From the NCBI GenBank assembly GCA_947646735.1, contig CANTFK010000489.1, positions 1-28,420 of the forward strand: a DNA stretch of 28,420 nt, read 5' to 3'. The notes below the pieces were generated by a model. That model did not search any database, was not told the origin of the DNA, and worked only from the letters and a program-made list of their open reading frames with translations. The position numbers and the translations under genes are program-made. Every line of letters begins with the position of its first letter. The first letter of the stretch is position 1. Below are positions 1-9,193 of this stretch, piece after piece. Source of the DNA: Peronospora farinosa. Its lineage: Eukaryota > Oomycota > Peronosporomycetes > Peronosporales > Peronosporaceae.

Positions 1-300
1 CGGTGAAAGGTTTCAAGACGATGTCAAATAGGATGGAAAACAGTGAATGGAGTAGTTTGCACTTCTATGTGGGGTCAAATATGGCCTAGAAACTACGCTA
101 TTGCGATCTCCAGTACTTCCGATGGCGATCCGCGTGAACGCGGTCGCTAAGGAGGAAGATGGGTACATCCAAGCATGTGGAGGACGGTCTGGTGTGGATG
201 ACGTCGCTATGGAGGACTGGAATGGTGGATATGAAATGTCACATTGATGAACTATCTCACATGACCTGAGAAACGGTGAAGAAGACAAGTCGTGATCCGG
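1..300. other. Unassigned flank with possible coding remnant
   Basis: No intact gene is seen. On the plus strand about 45 codons between roughly 118 and 255 are open and acidic in composition, but they have no recognisable motif and are cut off by stops. The sequence lies directly beside the 27-bp tandem repeat, so it may be the edge of a transposable element. This is inference only. Confidence 0.2.
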
Positions 301-314
301 CGGATCGCGATCCG
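301..314. repeat. 14-bp perfect palindrome
   Basis: CGGATCGCGATCCG is its own reverse complement. It sits immediately before the first unit of the 27-bp tandem array and shares the GATCGCG/CGCGATC core that recurs in every unit, so it is probably part of the same repeat structure. Confidence 0.6.
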
Positions 315-456
315 ATATTAATTATTTAGTACCGCAATCTGGTATTAATTATTTAGTACCGCGATCTGGTACTAATTATTTAGTACCGCGATCTGGTACT
401 AATTATTTAGTACCGCGATCTGGTAGTAATTATTTAGTACCGCGATCTGGTACTAA
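314..456. repeat. 27-bp tandem repeat, about 5.3 copies, palindromic core
   Basis: Units begin at 341, 368, 395, 422 and 449, exactly 27 bases apart, with a partial first unit from 314. Each unit contains GGTACTAATTATTTAGTACC, an 8-bp inverted repeat (GGTACTAA/TTAGTACC) around a TTAT loop, followed by GCGATCT. Units differ at only a few positions (gcaatct in the first, ggtatt at 341, ggtagt at 422). Each unit can therefore form a hairpin, and the array could slip or extrude cruciforms. It may be a subterminal repeat of a transposable element, a protein-binding array or a simple minisatellite; the sequence does not decide. Confidence 0.9.
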
Positions 457-1384
457 AATGGTATTATATCCGAGTGAGGTAGCGATCCAGATCGCGGCTA
501 TATTGGAGTGGACCACATTCCGAGATCTGATTTTTTCCGAAAGGGCGATACGTGGCAACAGATCCTGAGCTACAGATAGTCAAGATCATAGGTTTTGGTA
601 TTTGATTGGTTAACATTAACAGAGTTCAATTTGCTTCTAAGTACACGTGTCGACTTCTCTTCCGGGCTGGATTCTTTGGCCTCCCGACGTCTCAAGGAAG
701 TCTACATACTACGCAAGTGATATCCCTGGATTGTTTGGCCAGGGATTGCAAGAATTCTCAATAAAACAACTCAAGCTGCGATTGGACGCAGAGGACTAAG
801 AATTCCAGATACAAGATCGCGAGACGGCTCAAGTGGTCAGAAGGCAAGCGGATCAAGTATCTACATTTTGGACAAGGCGATCTCAAGGGAGATCAGGGCG
901 ACTCAAATAGAGCACCCCAAGAACAACTGCGATCGTGTGAGGAATTCCACGCGATCGCCCCCCACCTATCTCTAACACAATCAAGTTCAACATCGACTCA
1001 AGTCTACCGAGAAGAGAGCAACCCGCCCTACCGACGGGTACACAAGGTGAGGAAGGCTATACACACGGAATCGGGGTACCCCCTCCGTTAGTCGGTCGTC
1101 CGGGCGCCAGTGGAGAGTTGGGATCGCATCAGCAATTTTGCGAATCCCACTCCACCACACTGGACACATCTACGTGGTGTTCCTCGACGAGAATTTTCCA
1201 CAAGGTAAACGTTAAACACGGTAAGCTTTGGGTATATTACATGGGTTGTTGAGCTGCAGAGACTTTAAAGGCACCTTAGAAGTTTTTTGTTTCTTAAACA
1301 ACAGCCACCATTGCGTTCAAATTTTTGTCCTGATCTTGGAGTAGATCGTTGATTAAAAACTTTGACGCAGTCTGGTAAAGAAGG
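457..1384. other. Gene-free stretch, possibly old transposon leader
   Basis: No reading frame here looks coding. The stretch is rich in gatc/cgatc motifs and short inverted repeats such as gcgatctcaagggagatc near 878-896. It may be the non-coding end of a retroelement next to the tandem array, but I could not define terminal repeats or a primer-binding site. Confidence 0.3.
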
Positions 1385-1681
1385 CTAACTACGGTTTTTC
1401 CCGAAAGGCTTTTCAAGATTTTCAAATTCCGTGGGAGCAGAACATAGTCTTTTCACTTCACAAGTGCTGGATATCGTCACGCCCGCGGCCGGCCTCAAAT
1501 ACCTTTTCTTTCCCGAGGCAGGAGGTGTCAGATCCACATTCAATGCATCCGATGCCTGCAAGGTACGTAGGGCGTCATCTGATAGCAGATCTGCCGTCGC
1601 CATTCCCATGGTATAGCGAACGACGATCCTGATAACAAAAAGCACTATGACAAGCAAGATTTTGTTGAGCTTAACCGGCAT
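1385..1681 (-). CDS. Candidate secreted RXLR effector
   Basis: A 98-residue protein. It begins with a probable signal peptide: Lys4 and Lys7, then a hydrophobic core at about residues 8-21, and a small-residue cleavage region near Ala28-Ala30. About 30 residues after the likely cleavage site lies RYLR (60-63), an exact RXLR motif as used by oomycete effectors translocated into plant cells. No clear dEER motif follows, and the C-terminal part is short at about 35 residues. The start codon at 1679-1681 is supported by an Inr plus FPR core promoter at 1712-1730, giving a leader of about 45 nt. The protein may be a small, degenerate or truncated family member. Secretion and translocation are inferred from motifs; no similarity to a named effector is recognised. 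Confidence 0.65.
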   Translation of the reverse strand: MPVKLNKILLVIVLFVIRIVVRYTMGMATADLLSDDALRTLQASDALNVDLTPPASGKKRYLRPAAGVTISSTCEVKRLCSAPTEFENLEKPFGKNRS

Positions 1682-1711
1682 TGTCGAGAATTAAGTTTCC
1701 TGGAGGATTAA

Positions 1712-1730
1712 AGCAAAATGGAGAATGGAA
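1712..1730 (-). promoter_or_regulatory. Oomycete Inr plus FPR core promoter
   Basis: On the minus strand this reads TTCCATTCTCCATTTTGCT. CCATTCT fits the oomycete initiator (YCAYTYY), and after one spacer base CATTTTGCT fits the flanking promoter region (CAWTTTNYY) at every position. It lies about 45 bases upstream of the effector start codon, the usual distance in oomycetes, so it supports both the gene and its start. Confidence 0.75.
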
Positions 1731-2000
1731 GAGCTTGTAAGACCTCATCCAGGGACGGATCAGATGCCAAAAATATTGGTCGGTTGAGAGTAGCTCGAAT
1801 ATGCAAGAATGCTTCATGTTCATTTTCATTGGCACCATCCTAAAAATGCAAACAATCCCGTACTTTTTCACAAGATCAAATATGAATATGTGTTTGGTAC
1901 TGGCTATAATAGCTAGCAATTTGCTCGTAACTCAATTCACTATACCATGTTCTGAATTGCGCATTTTTATGCGGCGGATGGTGTTGAATGGTGAAACGTG

Positions 2001-2070
2001 TCAGTGTCGTCTAATGGTTAGGACGAGAGCTTCAAACGCTCGGGATGTAGTATATGATTCCCTCCTCTGA
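2001..2070 (+). repeat. tRNA-Glu-like element, pseudo-tRNA or SINE head
   Basis: The first third, GTCGTCTAATGGTTAGGAC, is almost the D-arm and Pol III A-box region of eukaryotic tRNA-Glu. An anticodon-like arm follows (GAGAG-CTTCAAA-CGCTC, one mismatch), and the 3' CTCTGA can pair with the 5' TCAG. The T-arm is not canonical: there is no GGTTCGANNCC B box and the loop is too long. It is therefore a degenerate tRNA copy or the head of a tRNA-derived SINE, not a working tRNA. No poly-A tail or target-site duplication was found. Confidence 0.4.
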
Positions 2071-2316
2071 TATCTACTTTTCTCCTTTTGCCTCTCTCTT
2101 TCGTGTCTATTGCGGCTAGATAGAGACGTGCAGACGCGCTTTCTGCAGCCTTCTCGGCAACACGCCTATACTTACTAATACGTCTTGAAACTTTTGGATT
2201 TATATAAGTTTGAACAACAGCGCTTTCCTTTCCCAGAAGATCCACTATATCAATCAGTCACTAGTGTGGCCAGTCACACTTAAGAAGTGTACGGGATCAC
2301 CCCGTTAGTGATGTGG

Positions 2317-3483
2317 ATGAACAGGATGCGTACCGACAGTGCCACAGTGGATGCCGTTGAGACTTCAAAACCTAAAGCAGAAGACGATCATGCGTCTGAT
2401 GCTGGCAACTATTCAGTCGTCTAACCTTGCGGGTTCACGTGGCTCGATGCCACGTGAGGGTAGTGACCTAGAGTTAAAGGTCCACTTCTCTGCCGAGTTG
2501 GATGATGCATCCGAAATGTACTGCTTCTTTAAGCTTGCCAGAGGATGTGACTCCCAAACAAAGGGCCGTGACGGTCTGAGTGAATTAAACCACTTAGATG
2601 TTTTCGGGTCGTCTGATAAATCAGACAACTCGTTTTTTGAGCCAAATTTTTCTAGTTCGGTAAGGCGATGACGGTATTTGTACTGACATCACAAGGAAGG
2701 ATAGAGACCGCGGTCTATTGCGTGTCGATTCTATAAATCAAGCCGTGGATGTCGTCACAGCATTTACTGGATCGCTCCCAGCGATCGCGACCGAATTTGG
2801 TTATTCGACCGGCCTTAACGCCAGTGCAAAAGGTTAGCGCACTTAGTCAGAACTTTACATTGAAGTCTTGTTAAACATAAATGAGTACAGCGGGAAGAAC
2901 AAAGGTGATACAGACCTAAAACGCGTTTGTACACAACGTGGAGTCGTTGGTCGCGAAACGGCTTGAAAATTTGCGGTAATACGCAGTAAGTTTTAGAAGA
3001 GGTCTCCAAACGGGGCACGCTATCAATTGCATCGGTTGTCAAGAGAGACTGGGTTACCATGCTTCTCTTGGGCGACTCGTGTCAGGATTGTACTAACAAC
3101 TTGAATCGAGAGTTCGAGGAGGCCTTACCTCCCTAATGAGCCCGGTGACGAGTTCGCAATATGAAGAAATTACCAATTTATAATCCCTTTACGAGCGCGC
3201 TGGGCGCTCGCTTCCGATGCCCCTCTCGTGCCATTGAAGCGTCTCCTCATACTACTCAACGAGGCCAAAAATATTCGCCAGCAGTTAGTGCGAGATTCCC
3301 AGCTGTCCGCGGAAGGCGAATAGCCGTGAACCGAACGAGGCAACTCGTCCGACGTCCCTCGACTCATTACGTGCGTCCATTCTTCATTGGTCAGCGCGTT
3401 GGCAGATATCATTGCCTATATCAGCCAGTAGGAAAAGGGCATCTCCAACTTAAACAAGATACAACGACAATTCTTGTGCGATA
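2317..3483 (+). pseudogene. Decayed protein-coding gene, family unknown
   Basis: Several plus-strand blocks have protein-like composition but lie in different frames or are separated by stops: 2338-2430, 2430-2670, 2665-2835 (ending in a TAG), 2855-2975, 3058-3145 and 3195-3480 (with two stops near 3318-3328 and another near 3430). Together they look like one gene of at least 350 codons that has gathered frameshifts and stops. The parts are rich in D/E/S and later in helical L/A/R segments. I recognise no domain. It lies between the tRNA-like element and a short GGGGTCACCCC palindrome near 3555, so a dead transposon or captured gene are both possible. Confidence 0.4.
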
Positions 3484-3489
3484 ATATTG

Positions 3490-4156
3490 CTTAATATAAT
3501 TTGCTAAGTTAATATTTCACATTGGCGTCTAATGTGAATGCCAATGTTAGGTAATGGGGTCACCCCGATAGAACCTTCGCTGGCGATCATCAATAAAAAA
3601 GATTTGTCGAACATATTAGATCCACACCTTCAATAAGAAGCATAACTCTGTACGATCGTTAGCTGTTTGTTCTTTACTCACGGCATGCTGGTGCACTTTC
3701 GGATACAATAAGGCTGGAGCTTGTACTGCTAAAAACACTAATTACAGTATAAAAGTCCATGCATTAGCCGATTATGTGTTTACTTCAATTTCTTAGAGGC
3801 CAAATCATTTATTTGCGGCAATTAAATCTTGTATAATTAATAGCCTGGAACGTCAATTCTGTTTGTTATCGCGTATGTGAATGATAAAGAGCGATCAGAT
3901 CGTCAATTAAGTCCTCATGATTACACAATATCATCAATATGCTTTTACTAGAACAACATCAGTCTGCTCGTGTACTGTATGTGAATGATAGAAACAATCT
4001 ATATCAGAATGCAAAAAGAAAACATCAGCCACCTTTCTGTTATAATTGACCTCTTACAATGAATACTACCTCTATCCTATAATATAATGTTATATTCAAT
4101 ATAACCTCTTTCTCCTATTACTTAATGTACCCAATTGTATCCATCGATCCTTTTTC
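3490..4156. other. AT-rich intergenic region
   Basis: No coding frame is seen. Near 3555 the palindromic GGGGTCACCCC resembles CGGGATCACCCCG near 2295, which may mark the two edges of one old element. The remainder is AT-rich sequence upstream of the aminopeptidase gene. Confidence 0.4.
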
Positions 4157-4175
4157 CCTCATTTGTCAATTTTCT
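4157..4175 (+). promoter_or_regulatory. Oomycete Inr plus FPR core promoter
   Basis: CCTCATTTGTCAATTTTCT matches the combined oomycete initiator (TCATTYY, with one G) and FPR (CAATTTTCT fits CAWTTTNYY fully). It lies downstream of the in-frame ATG at 4125 and only about 18 bases upstream of the ATG at 4179, so it argues that 4179 is the true start. Confidence 0.75.
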
Positions 4176-4178
4176 CCC

Positions 4179-6197
4179 ATGGCTCAAATTCGCCCTCTCA
4201 AGTCTCATTCGTACTCAAATTTGGATGAAGTGACATTCACTCACCTGAATTGGGTCCTTGCACTGGATTTTACGACCCAACAGCTCATAGGTTCTGCCGA
4301 GTATACCTTCCATCATACATCTACTTCATCTTCTGCTCTTGTGGTCTTAGATACGCACCATTTGAACATATCCAAGGCTTATGTCGATGACAAGGAGACA
4401 ACGACCTTCACTCTTGCCGACCCCGTGCACCCCGTTTTTGGACGAGCCCTACTCGTCACGGTCCCGTCTCATGCTACCAAACTTCGTGTGGACTACACGA
4501 CCTCTGCCGCTTCCAGTGGGTTACAATGGCTTAGTAAAGAGCTCACAGCGGGGAAGACACATCCCTATTTGTTTACACAATGTCAAGCCATTCATGCACG
4601 TACAATTATACCGTGTCCGGATACACCTGCTTGTAAATTTACGTATACTGCAACGGTGACTGTTCCTGATTGGTGCACGTGTCTGATGAGTGCAATTGCT
4701 GTTCCAGGAGAAGAAAAGAGGGATGTTTCTAGTAAAAACGAGACGTACCAAGTCTCTTTTCATCAATCTGTTCCCATTCCTTCCTATTTACTAGCAATTG
4801 TTGCTGGTAAATTAGAAAGTGTTGATCTTGGACCTCGTAGTCGAGTCTGGGCAGAACCGACGGTAGTGACAAAAGCTGCTCATGAGTTTGCACAGACGGA
4901 AGCTTTTTTGCAACATGCTGAAGACATTACAGGACAAGAATATGTTTGGAAACGATACGATCTTGTTTGTCTCCCCCCTTCGTTCCCATACGGAGGAATG
5001 GAGAATCCGTGCTTGACATTTGTAACACCAACTTTACTAGCAGGCGATCGTTCTCTTGCTGATGTCGTGGCTCACGAGATTTCCCACTCGTGGACGGGAA
5101 ATCTCGTCACGAATCGATCGTGGACAGACTTTTGGCTCAATGAAGGCTGGACAATGTGGCTCGAACGCAAAATACAGACTCGTATTGCGCAGGATCCAAA
5201 TGCTTACGATCTCAAGGCTGCAATTGGTCTGCGTGACCTTGTGGAAGCGGTGGAAGAATTTGGACCCATGCACCCTTTTACGGCACTGGTACCTAATACG
5301 GACGGCATTGACCCTGATGAGATCTTTTCGTCGATCCCGTATGAAAAGGGGTTTAACTTTTTGCATTACCTGTCAACGGTAGTTGGAGGTCATCAAGTGT
5401 TTGACAAATTTGCGCAGGCGTACATTCAAGAGTTCAAGTACAAGACAATCACGTCAGGTGAATTCCGTGCATTTTTCGAAAAGTACTTTGCGGAACAGAA
5501 AGAAGCATTGAGCAAAATTGATTGGGAAACGTGGTATCATGCGCCTGGCATGCCGCCTGTTGCAAACAAGTTTGACACGACTCTTACTAGCCAAGCGACG
5601 AATCTAGGCGAACAGATGACTGCAAACAGTGACTCAGACACGTGGACGAGCGTCAGTCAGGATGTGCTAAAGAAGTGGCCGGCCACTCTGTGGATTTTGC
5701 TACTAGACACGTTATTGTTGAAGCAGCAAGACGTGACGTTTACGGCTGCGCATCTAGATGTGATCGATTCCTTCACACACCATCACCTGACTACTACGCA
5801 CAATTCAGAGCTTCGATTCCGCTGGTACACGTTATCTCTTCGCTCGGGCGACTTGCGTGTGCTTGACAGGACTGTCGAGATGCTTAAGGAACAGGGCCGT
5901 ATGAAGTTTGTACGTCCGCTCTTCCGAGACCTATGCACTGCCCTGGGTGCTGCCCAGGCTGAGGCCATCTTTGCGGATTGCAAGAACTTGTACCACCCAA
6001 TTGCAGCTAAGATGATCCAGCGAGACATTGAGAACAGTATCGCGAAGTCTAAAAGCAGCAAGATGAAGTTCGCGTCGCCGACGACGCCAAGTGCTCTGGC
6101 GCAATGGCTGGGTGTGTCGGACGAGGTCGTGAATTACACCGCTGTCGCAGCTACCGTTGCGGTGGTGGCACTAATTGTCATGTCTCGCCGTCAATAA
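4179..6197 (+). CDS. M1 zinc aminopeptidase, leukotriene A4 hydrolase type
   Basis: A 672-residue, intron-less member of the M1 metallopeptidases, which remove N-terminal residues from peptides; animal LTA4H also has epoxide hydrolase activity. The substrate-anchoring GGMEN motif is at residues 272-276. The zinc motif HEISH is at 299-303, with the third ligand Glu322 in NEGWT. These positions nearly match human LTA4H (295-299 and 318). A helical C-terminal domain follows. Start: an in-frame ATG at 4125 adds 18 residues, but the core promoter at 4157-4175 lies after it, and 4179 (cccATGgct) begins the family-like N-terminus. Odd: the protein is longer than the roughly 610-residue animal enzyme and ends in a hydrophobic stretch of about 19 residues (about 650-668) followed by RRQ, which looks like a tail anchor, whereas the family is normally soluble. 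Epoxide hydrolase activity cannot be judged from sequence. Confidence 0.95.
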   Translation: MAQIRPLKSHSYSNLDEVTFTHLNWVLALDFTTQQLIGSAEYTFHHTSTSSSALVVLDTHHLNISKAYVDDKETTTFTLADPVHPVFGRALLVTVPSHATKLRVDYTTSAASSGLQWLSKELTAGKTHPYLFTQCQAIHARTIIPCPDTPACKFTYTATVTVPDWCTCLMSAIAVPGEEKRDVSSKNETYQVSFHQSVPIPSYLLAIVAGKLESVDLGPRSRVWAEPTVVTKAAHEFAQTEAFLQHAEDITGQEYVWKRYDLVCLPPSFPYGGMENPCLTFVTPTLLAGDRSLADVVAHEISHSWTGNLVTNRSWTDFWLNEGWTMWLERKIQTRIAQDPNAYDLKAAIGLRDLVEAVEEFGPMHPFTALVPNTDGIDPDEIFSSIPYEKGFNFLHYLSTVVGGHQVFDKFAQAYIQEFKYKTITSGEFRAFFEKYFAEQKEALSKIDWETWYHAPGMPPVANKFDTTLTSQATNLGEQMTANSDSDTWTSVSQDVLKKWPATLWILLLDTLLLKQQDVTFTAAHLDVIDSFTHHHLTTTHNSELRFRWYTLSLRSGDLRVLDRTVEMLKEQGRMKFVRPLFRDLCTALGAAQAEAIFADCKNLYHPIAAKMIQRDIENSIAKSKSSKMKFASPTTPSALAQWLGVSDEVVNYTAVAATVAVVALIVMSRRQ

Positions 6198-7199
6198 GTG
6201 AGTACGAGGGCGCACTAATTCCGAATGATTGGTGGTCAGAACAAGCTGGATTGAATGAAGAAGCAGCGAGGGTAAACTGAGTGATGATTGCAGCCAGGAA
6301 TCGTAGCATGAAATGTAGGAAGAATTTTGCAAGCTGAAATTGTTTCATTCTGATGCAGATATTCGCCGGCATCTGTGCAAGCGCAAGTACCCACGCTCAT
6401 CTTCATCGTAACAGATGCTGGAATCGCATCCATCTCGTCGTTCTTGTTGGGCTTTCAAGCAAACAAATCTCATGGATCTCTTTTCATGTCAAATACGCGG
6501 CATTTCGCTGAGATGTTCTCGAAGAAGACGTTAAAAACCTTAGCCACCTATATCTTGAAGTACTATTTTTCGCTATAGTTTCGCTGTAACATGGGATGCA
6601 GTAGAACTCAAGTAATGGCCGCCTCTAAACACCTGATAGAAAAAAACGCTGCAATCTGAAGCGAAGATATGTCTCGCCCATAATAGACAAATGCTGCAAA
6701 TTTCGCACCATGTTTGATTTTGATCAGGCCAGAGTCTGGGTAGCACTAGTAATACTTTGCAGTAGAAGACATTGGTTGAGAGAATTGACAGGCTGCACTA
6801 AAAGCTGATGTGATCAACATGTACTCAACTCTACTCCAAGTAGTGATGGCAAGACAACCATCCGTGAGTCAACAGATATGGGCATCGCGTGTTAAGCAGT
6901 GGATTGAAATAGACGTAGGCCACGCGATCCTCCCATTTATACTGGACGAACTCCATGCGCTACATGTCGTTTCTTTGCGGCCTCGCAGTACGTTGGCCTC
7001 TGAAACTTATCAACGGGCTCAGCGTTTCAGCTTCTCCCATCACGCGTCGATAGTTTACTTTCGGACACACCATGTCTCATTGAAAGCTGTTTCATATAAG
7101 CTGTTAGACACTTATACTTTTGCAGTCACCTCCATCAATTGCATACACGACTTTGTAAACATTTGCTACGACCCTCGTACTGTTGTTTGTCCATTTACC
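6198..7199. other. Intergenic region with an open frame before the next gene
   Basis: Positions 6198-6809 show nothing convincing. From 6810 to 7199 the frame of the downstream repeat protein stays open for 130 codons. No motif is seen in it, and I treat it as leader or upstream sequence, though an N-terminal extension cannot be excluded. Confidence 0.4.
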
Positions 7200-8578
7200 A
7201 TGCCATCGCTCGACCACCTCCTGTGCGCCAGTACAATCGAAAAAAAATCAAGAAGTAATCTTGATAGCATGTGCTGCTCAAATCAGCATAATGCATTGCC
7301 AACTGATCCTGGAACTAAGCCTAACTCGCGGAGATGTAATGCCCCGAATTGTCGGAAGACTGCCAAGCGAGGTGGACGCTGTATCGCACACGGAGGTGGA
7401 AATAAATGTGCTATTGACGGCTGCACCACTAGTGTGGTTAGTCGAGGGCTTTGTGTCGCTCACGGCGGTGGTAAGCGATGCCAAGCTCCAACTTGTGCCA
7501 AGAGTGCTCAATCTGGAGGGTTTTGCTGGGTTCATGGCGGTGGAAAAAAGTGTGGCTATCATGGCTGCCCCAAGCGTGCCCAAAGTGGTGGTGCCTGTAT
7601 TGCTCATGGTAAGCCATCAGCACTTGCTTGAGAGGTATAAACATCGTACTAACGTTTCTAAATTGCTGTCTTGATTCAGGTGGTGGTAAGCGATGCCGTA
7701 TCGGTGGGTGCAACAAGGTTGTTCAGTACGACGGACTCTGCGTGGGTCATGGCGGCTACCGTAGATGTGTTTATACGAACTGTGATGGACGCGCAATGGC
7801 CAACGACTATTGTCAGCGACACGGTGGTTCCTCCGTTTGTCTGTTGGGACGCTGTTACAAGCGTGCTGTACGTGGTGGAATGTGTACCGAGCACAAGGCT
7901 GAAGCATCAGCGCAAGCGGTGACTACAGGTAGATTGTCGACACCCAGTCAGACATTGGACGATGACCAGGATCACCAGATAGACCGATCTGCGAATCAAT
8001 ATCCTCTGACGACCGAATGGCGAAGCAGGACGAATTCAACAGATCTCACAAACAACAAATGCTCACCCGGATCAGGTATCACTCCTATATATGAAAAGGT
8101 ATTGTCACCTTCATCACCACTTGCCAAATTTGCACATGAAGACGAGAAGGATACGAATCAGAGAGAAGACTCGCCTCTTGTACCAGGGTTTTCGGCTCTT
8201 TTGAGTGCAGATGGCAACTTTGCGTCGTTTCCAAGAATACGCTATCCGCACCAGGAGCAAAGCGTGTATCCTTTGCTACCGAGCATCCGATCTTTACAGA
8301 CTCATCGAGCCGGTATTGCAGTTCTCAAGAATAGTCTCACTTCGCACACAACTCCAAATCTTCGAATCGTTGTCAATCACGATAACGCTTCCTTGAAGTG
8401 GGAACCCAACACTGGAAGCGAGCCTCAAGAACGAACAGACTCGTGTACGAACTCGGATGAATTAGCAGCACACAAGTTATTCGTGCACTCGTACTATTAC
8501 AGGACCAACAATGGGTCATTCTCGTGCTCGACGACACCACCACATCGACACAATTGGGGCACTCATCACGTTCGATAA
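7200..8578 (+). CDS. Cysteine/histidine 24-residue repeat protein (oomycete WRKY19-like annotation)
   Basis: A spliced gene with exons 7200-7608 and 7680-8578, 435 residues. The 71-nt intron has GTAAGC, a tactaac branch site and TTCAG. The join is proved by the repeat itself: the glycine of HGGGK is split by the intron and restored on splicing. Seven tandem units of 24 residues follow C-x4-C-x9-C-x2-H-GGG-x2, which should bind zinc, one ion per unit. Proteins of this kind are common in oomycetes and often carry the label WRKY transcription factor 19-like, although no WRKY domain is present. The last two units are more divergent. The C-terminal half is Ser/Thr/Asn-rich and probably disordered. 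The chosen start has a good ACCATGCC context; the frame is open further back to 6810. Nucleic-acid binding is plausible but not shown. Confidence 0.85.
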
Positions 8579-9193
8579 TCTACTTCGACTAACACAACAA
8601 CCTTTGACGGCTTTTTGAGATTCTTTTGAGCGTGGCTATTGTGGAAAAGCTAAGCTAGTGCGTGCTATTGCAGTAGAATGTAAGGACAATGACACCCGAA
8701 GTGACCAGCGTAACTCAAGGAAGTACGTTTTAATCAGAACCGGAGACAATAACCAGCTACTGAACGGTGTTATAGGTACATGACTACATATTAAACAAGA
8801 AAAGCTTCTTTGTTCGTGCGTCCGGATGAAAGAAGGAGGACGATTGTCACCTTCACGTGATCGAAAGCCTAAAATACTATTTTTCTAGCTTTAGTAATAT
8901 CAATAATACTGCACCATTCGATACTATTTTGGTTTAGTCATTAACTCATATTAATGCTACTACTAGTTTGCATTACAAATAATTTACTACATGTCAGCAC
9001 AAAATTTCAGCAATATACCAAGGATTTAATATTAAACCGTCTATTCGAATAAATTGTAGTATAGTTTTACAGATGTTTTTTATACATTCATGTTTTACAC
9101 ACCACGTTTCTAATTCCCCGATCACGTTTCTATATGAAATTCACATATTTAGACGTTTTCCCTCACTTATCATCAGACCACGTACTTGCCCGA
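8579..9193. other. AT-rich intergenic region
   Basis: No coding signal is seen. An in-frame ATG at 9134 would add 20 residues to the next gene. CCTCACTTATC near 9158-9168 resembles an initiator (TCACTTA, one mismatch) but lacks an FPR. Confidence 0.4.

Noticed and set aside
13..288. Minus-strand frame of 91 codons
   Set aside because: Composition and lack of any motif suggest chance; the opposite strand looks slightly more coding-like.
480..1240. Possible LTR and primer-binding site of a Gypsy-type retroelement
   Set aside because: The style of sequence fits a retroelement leader, but no TG..CA ends, no second LTR and no primer-binding site could be shown.
2001..2070. Functional tRNA, with the loop read as anticodon TCA
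   Set aside because: The anticodon stem has a mismatch, the T-arm is not canonical and the acceptor stem pairs only partly. Selenocysteine tRNA would also be much longer.
4125..4178. ATG at 4125 as aminopeptidase start
   Set aside because: The core promoter lies after it, so it should not be in the transcript.
7278..7607. Long minus-strand frames opposite the Cys/His repeat protein
   Set aside because: They are shadows produced by the regular 72-bp coding repeat.
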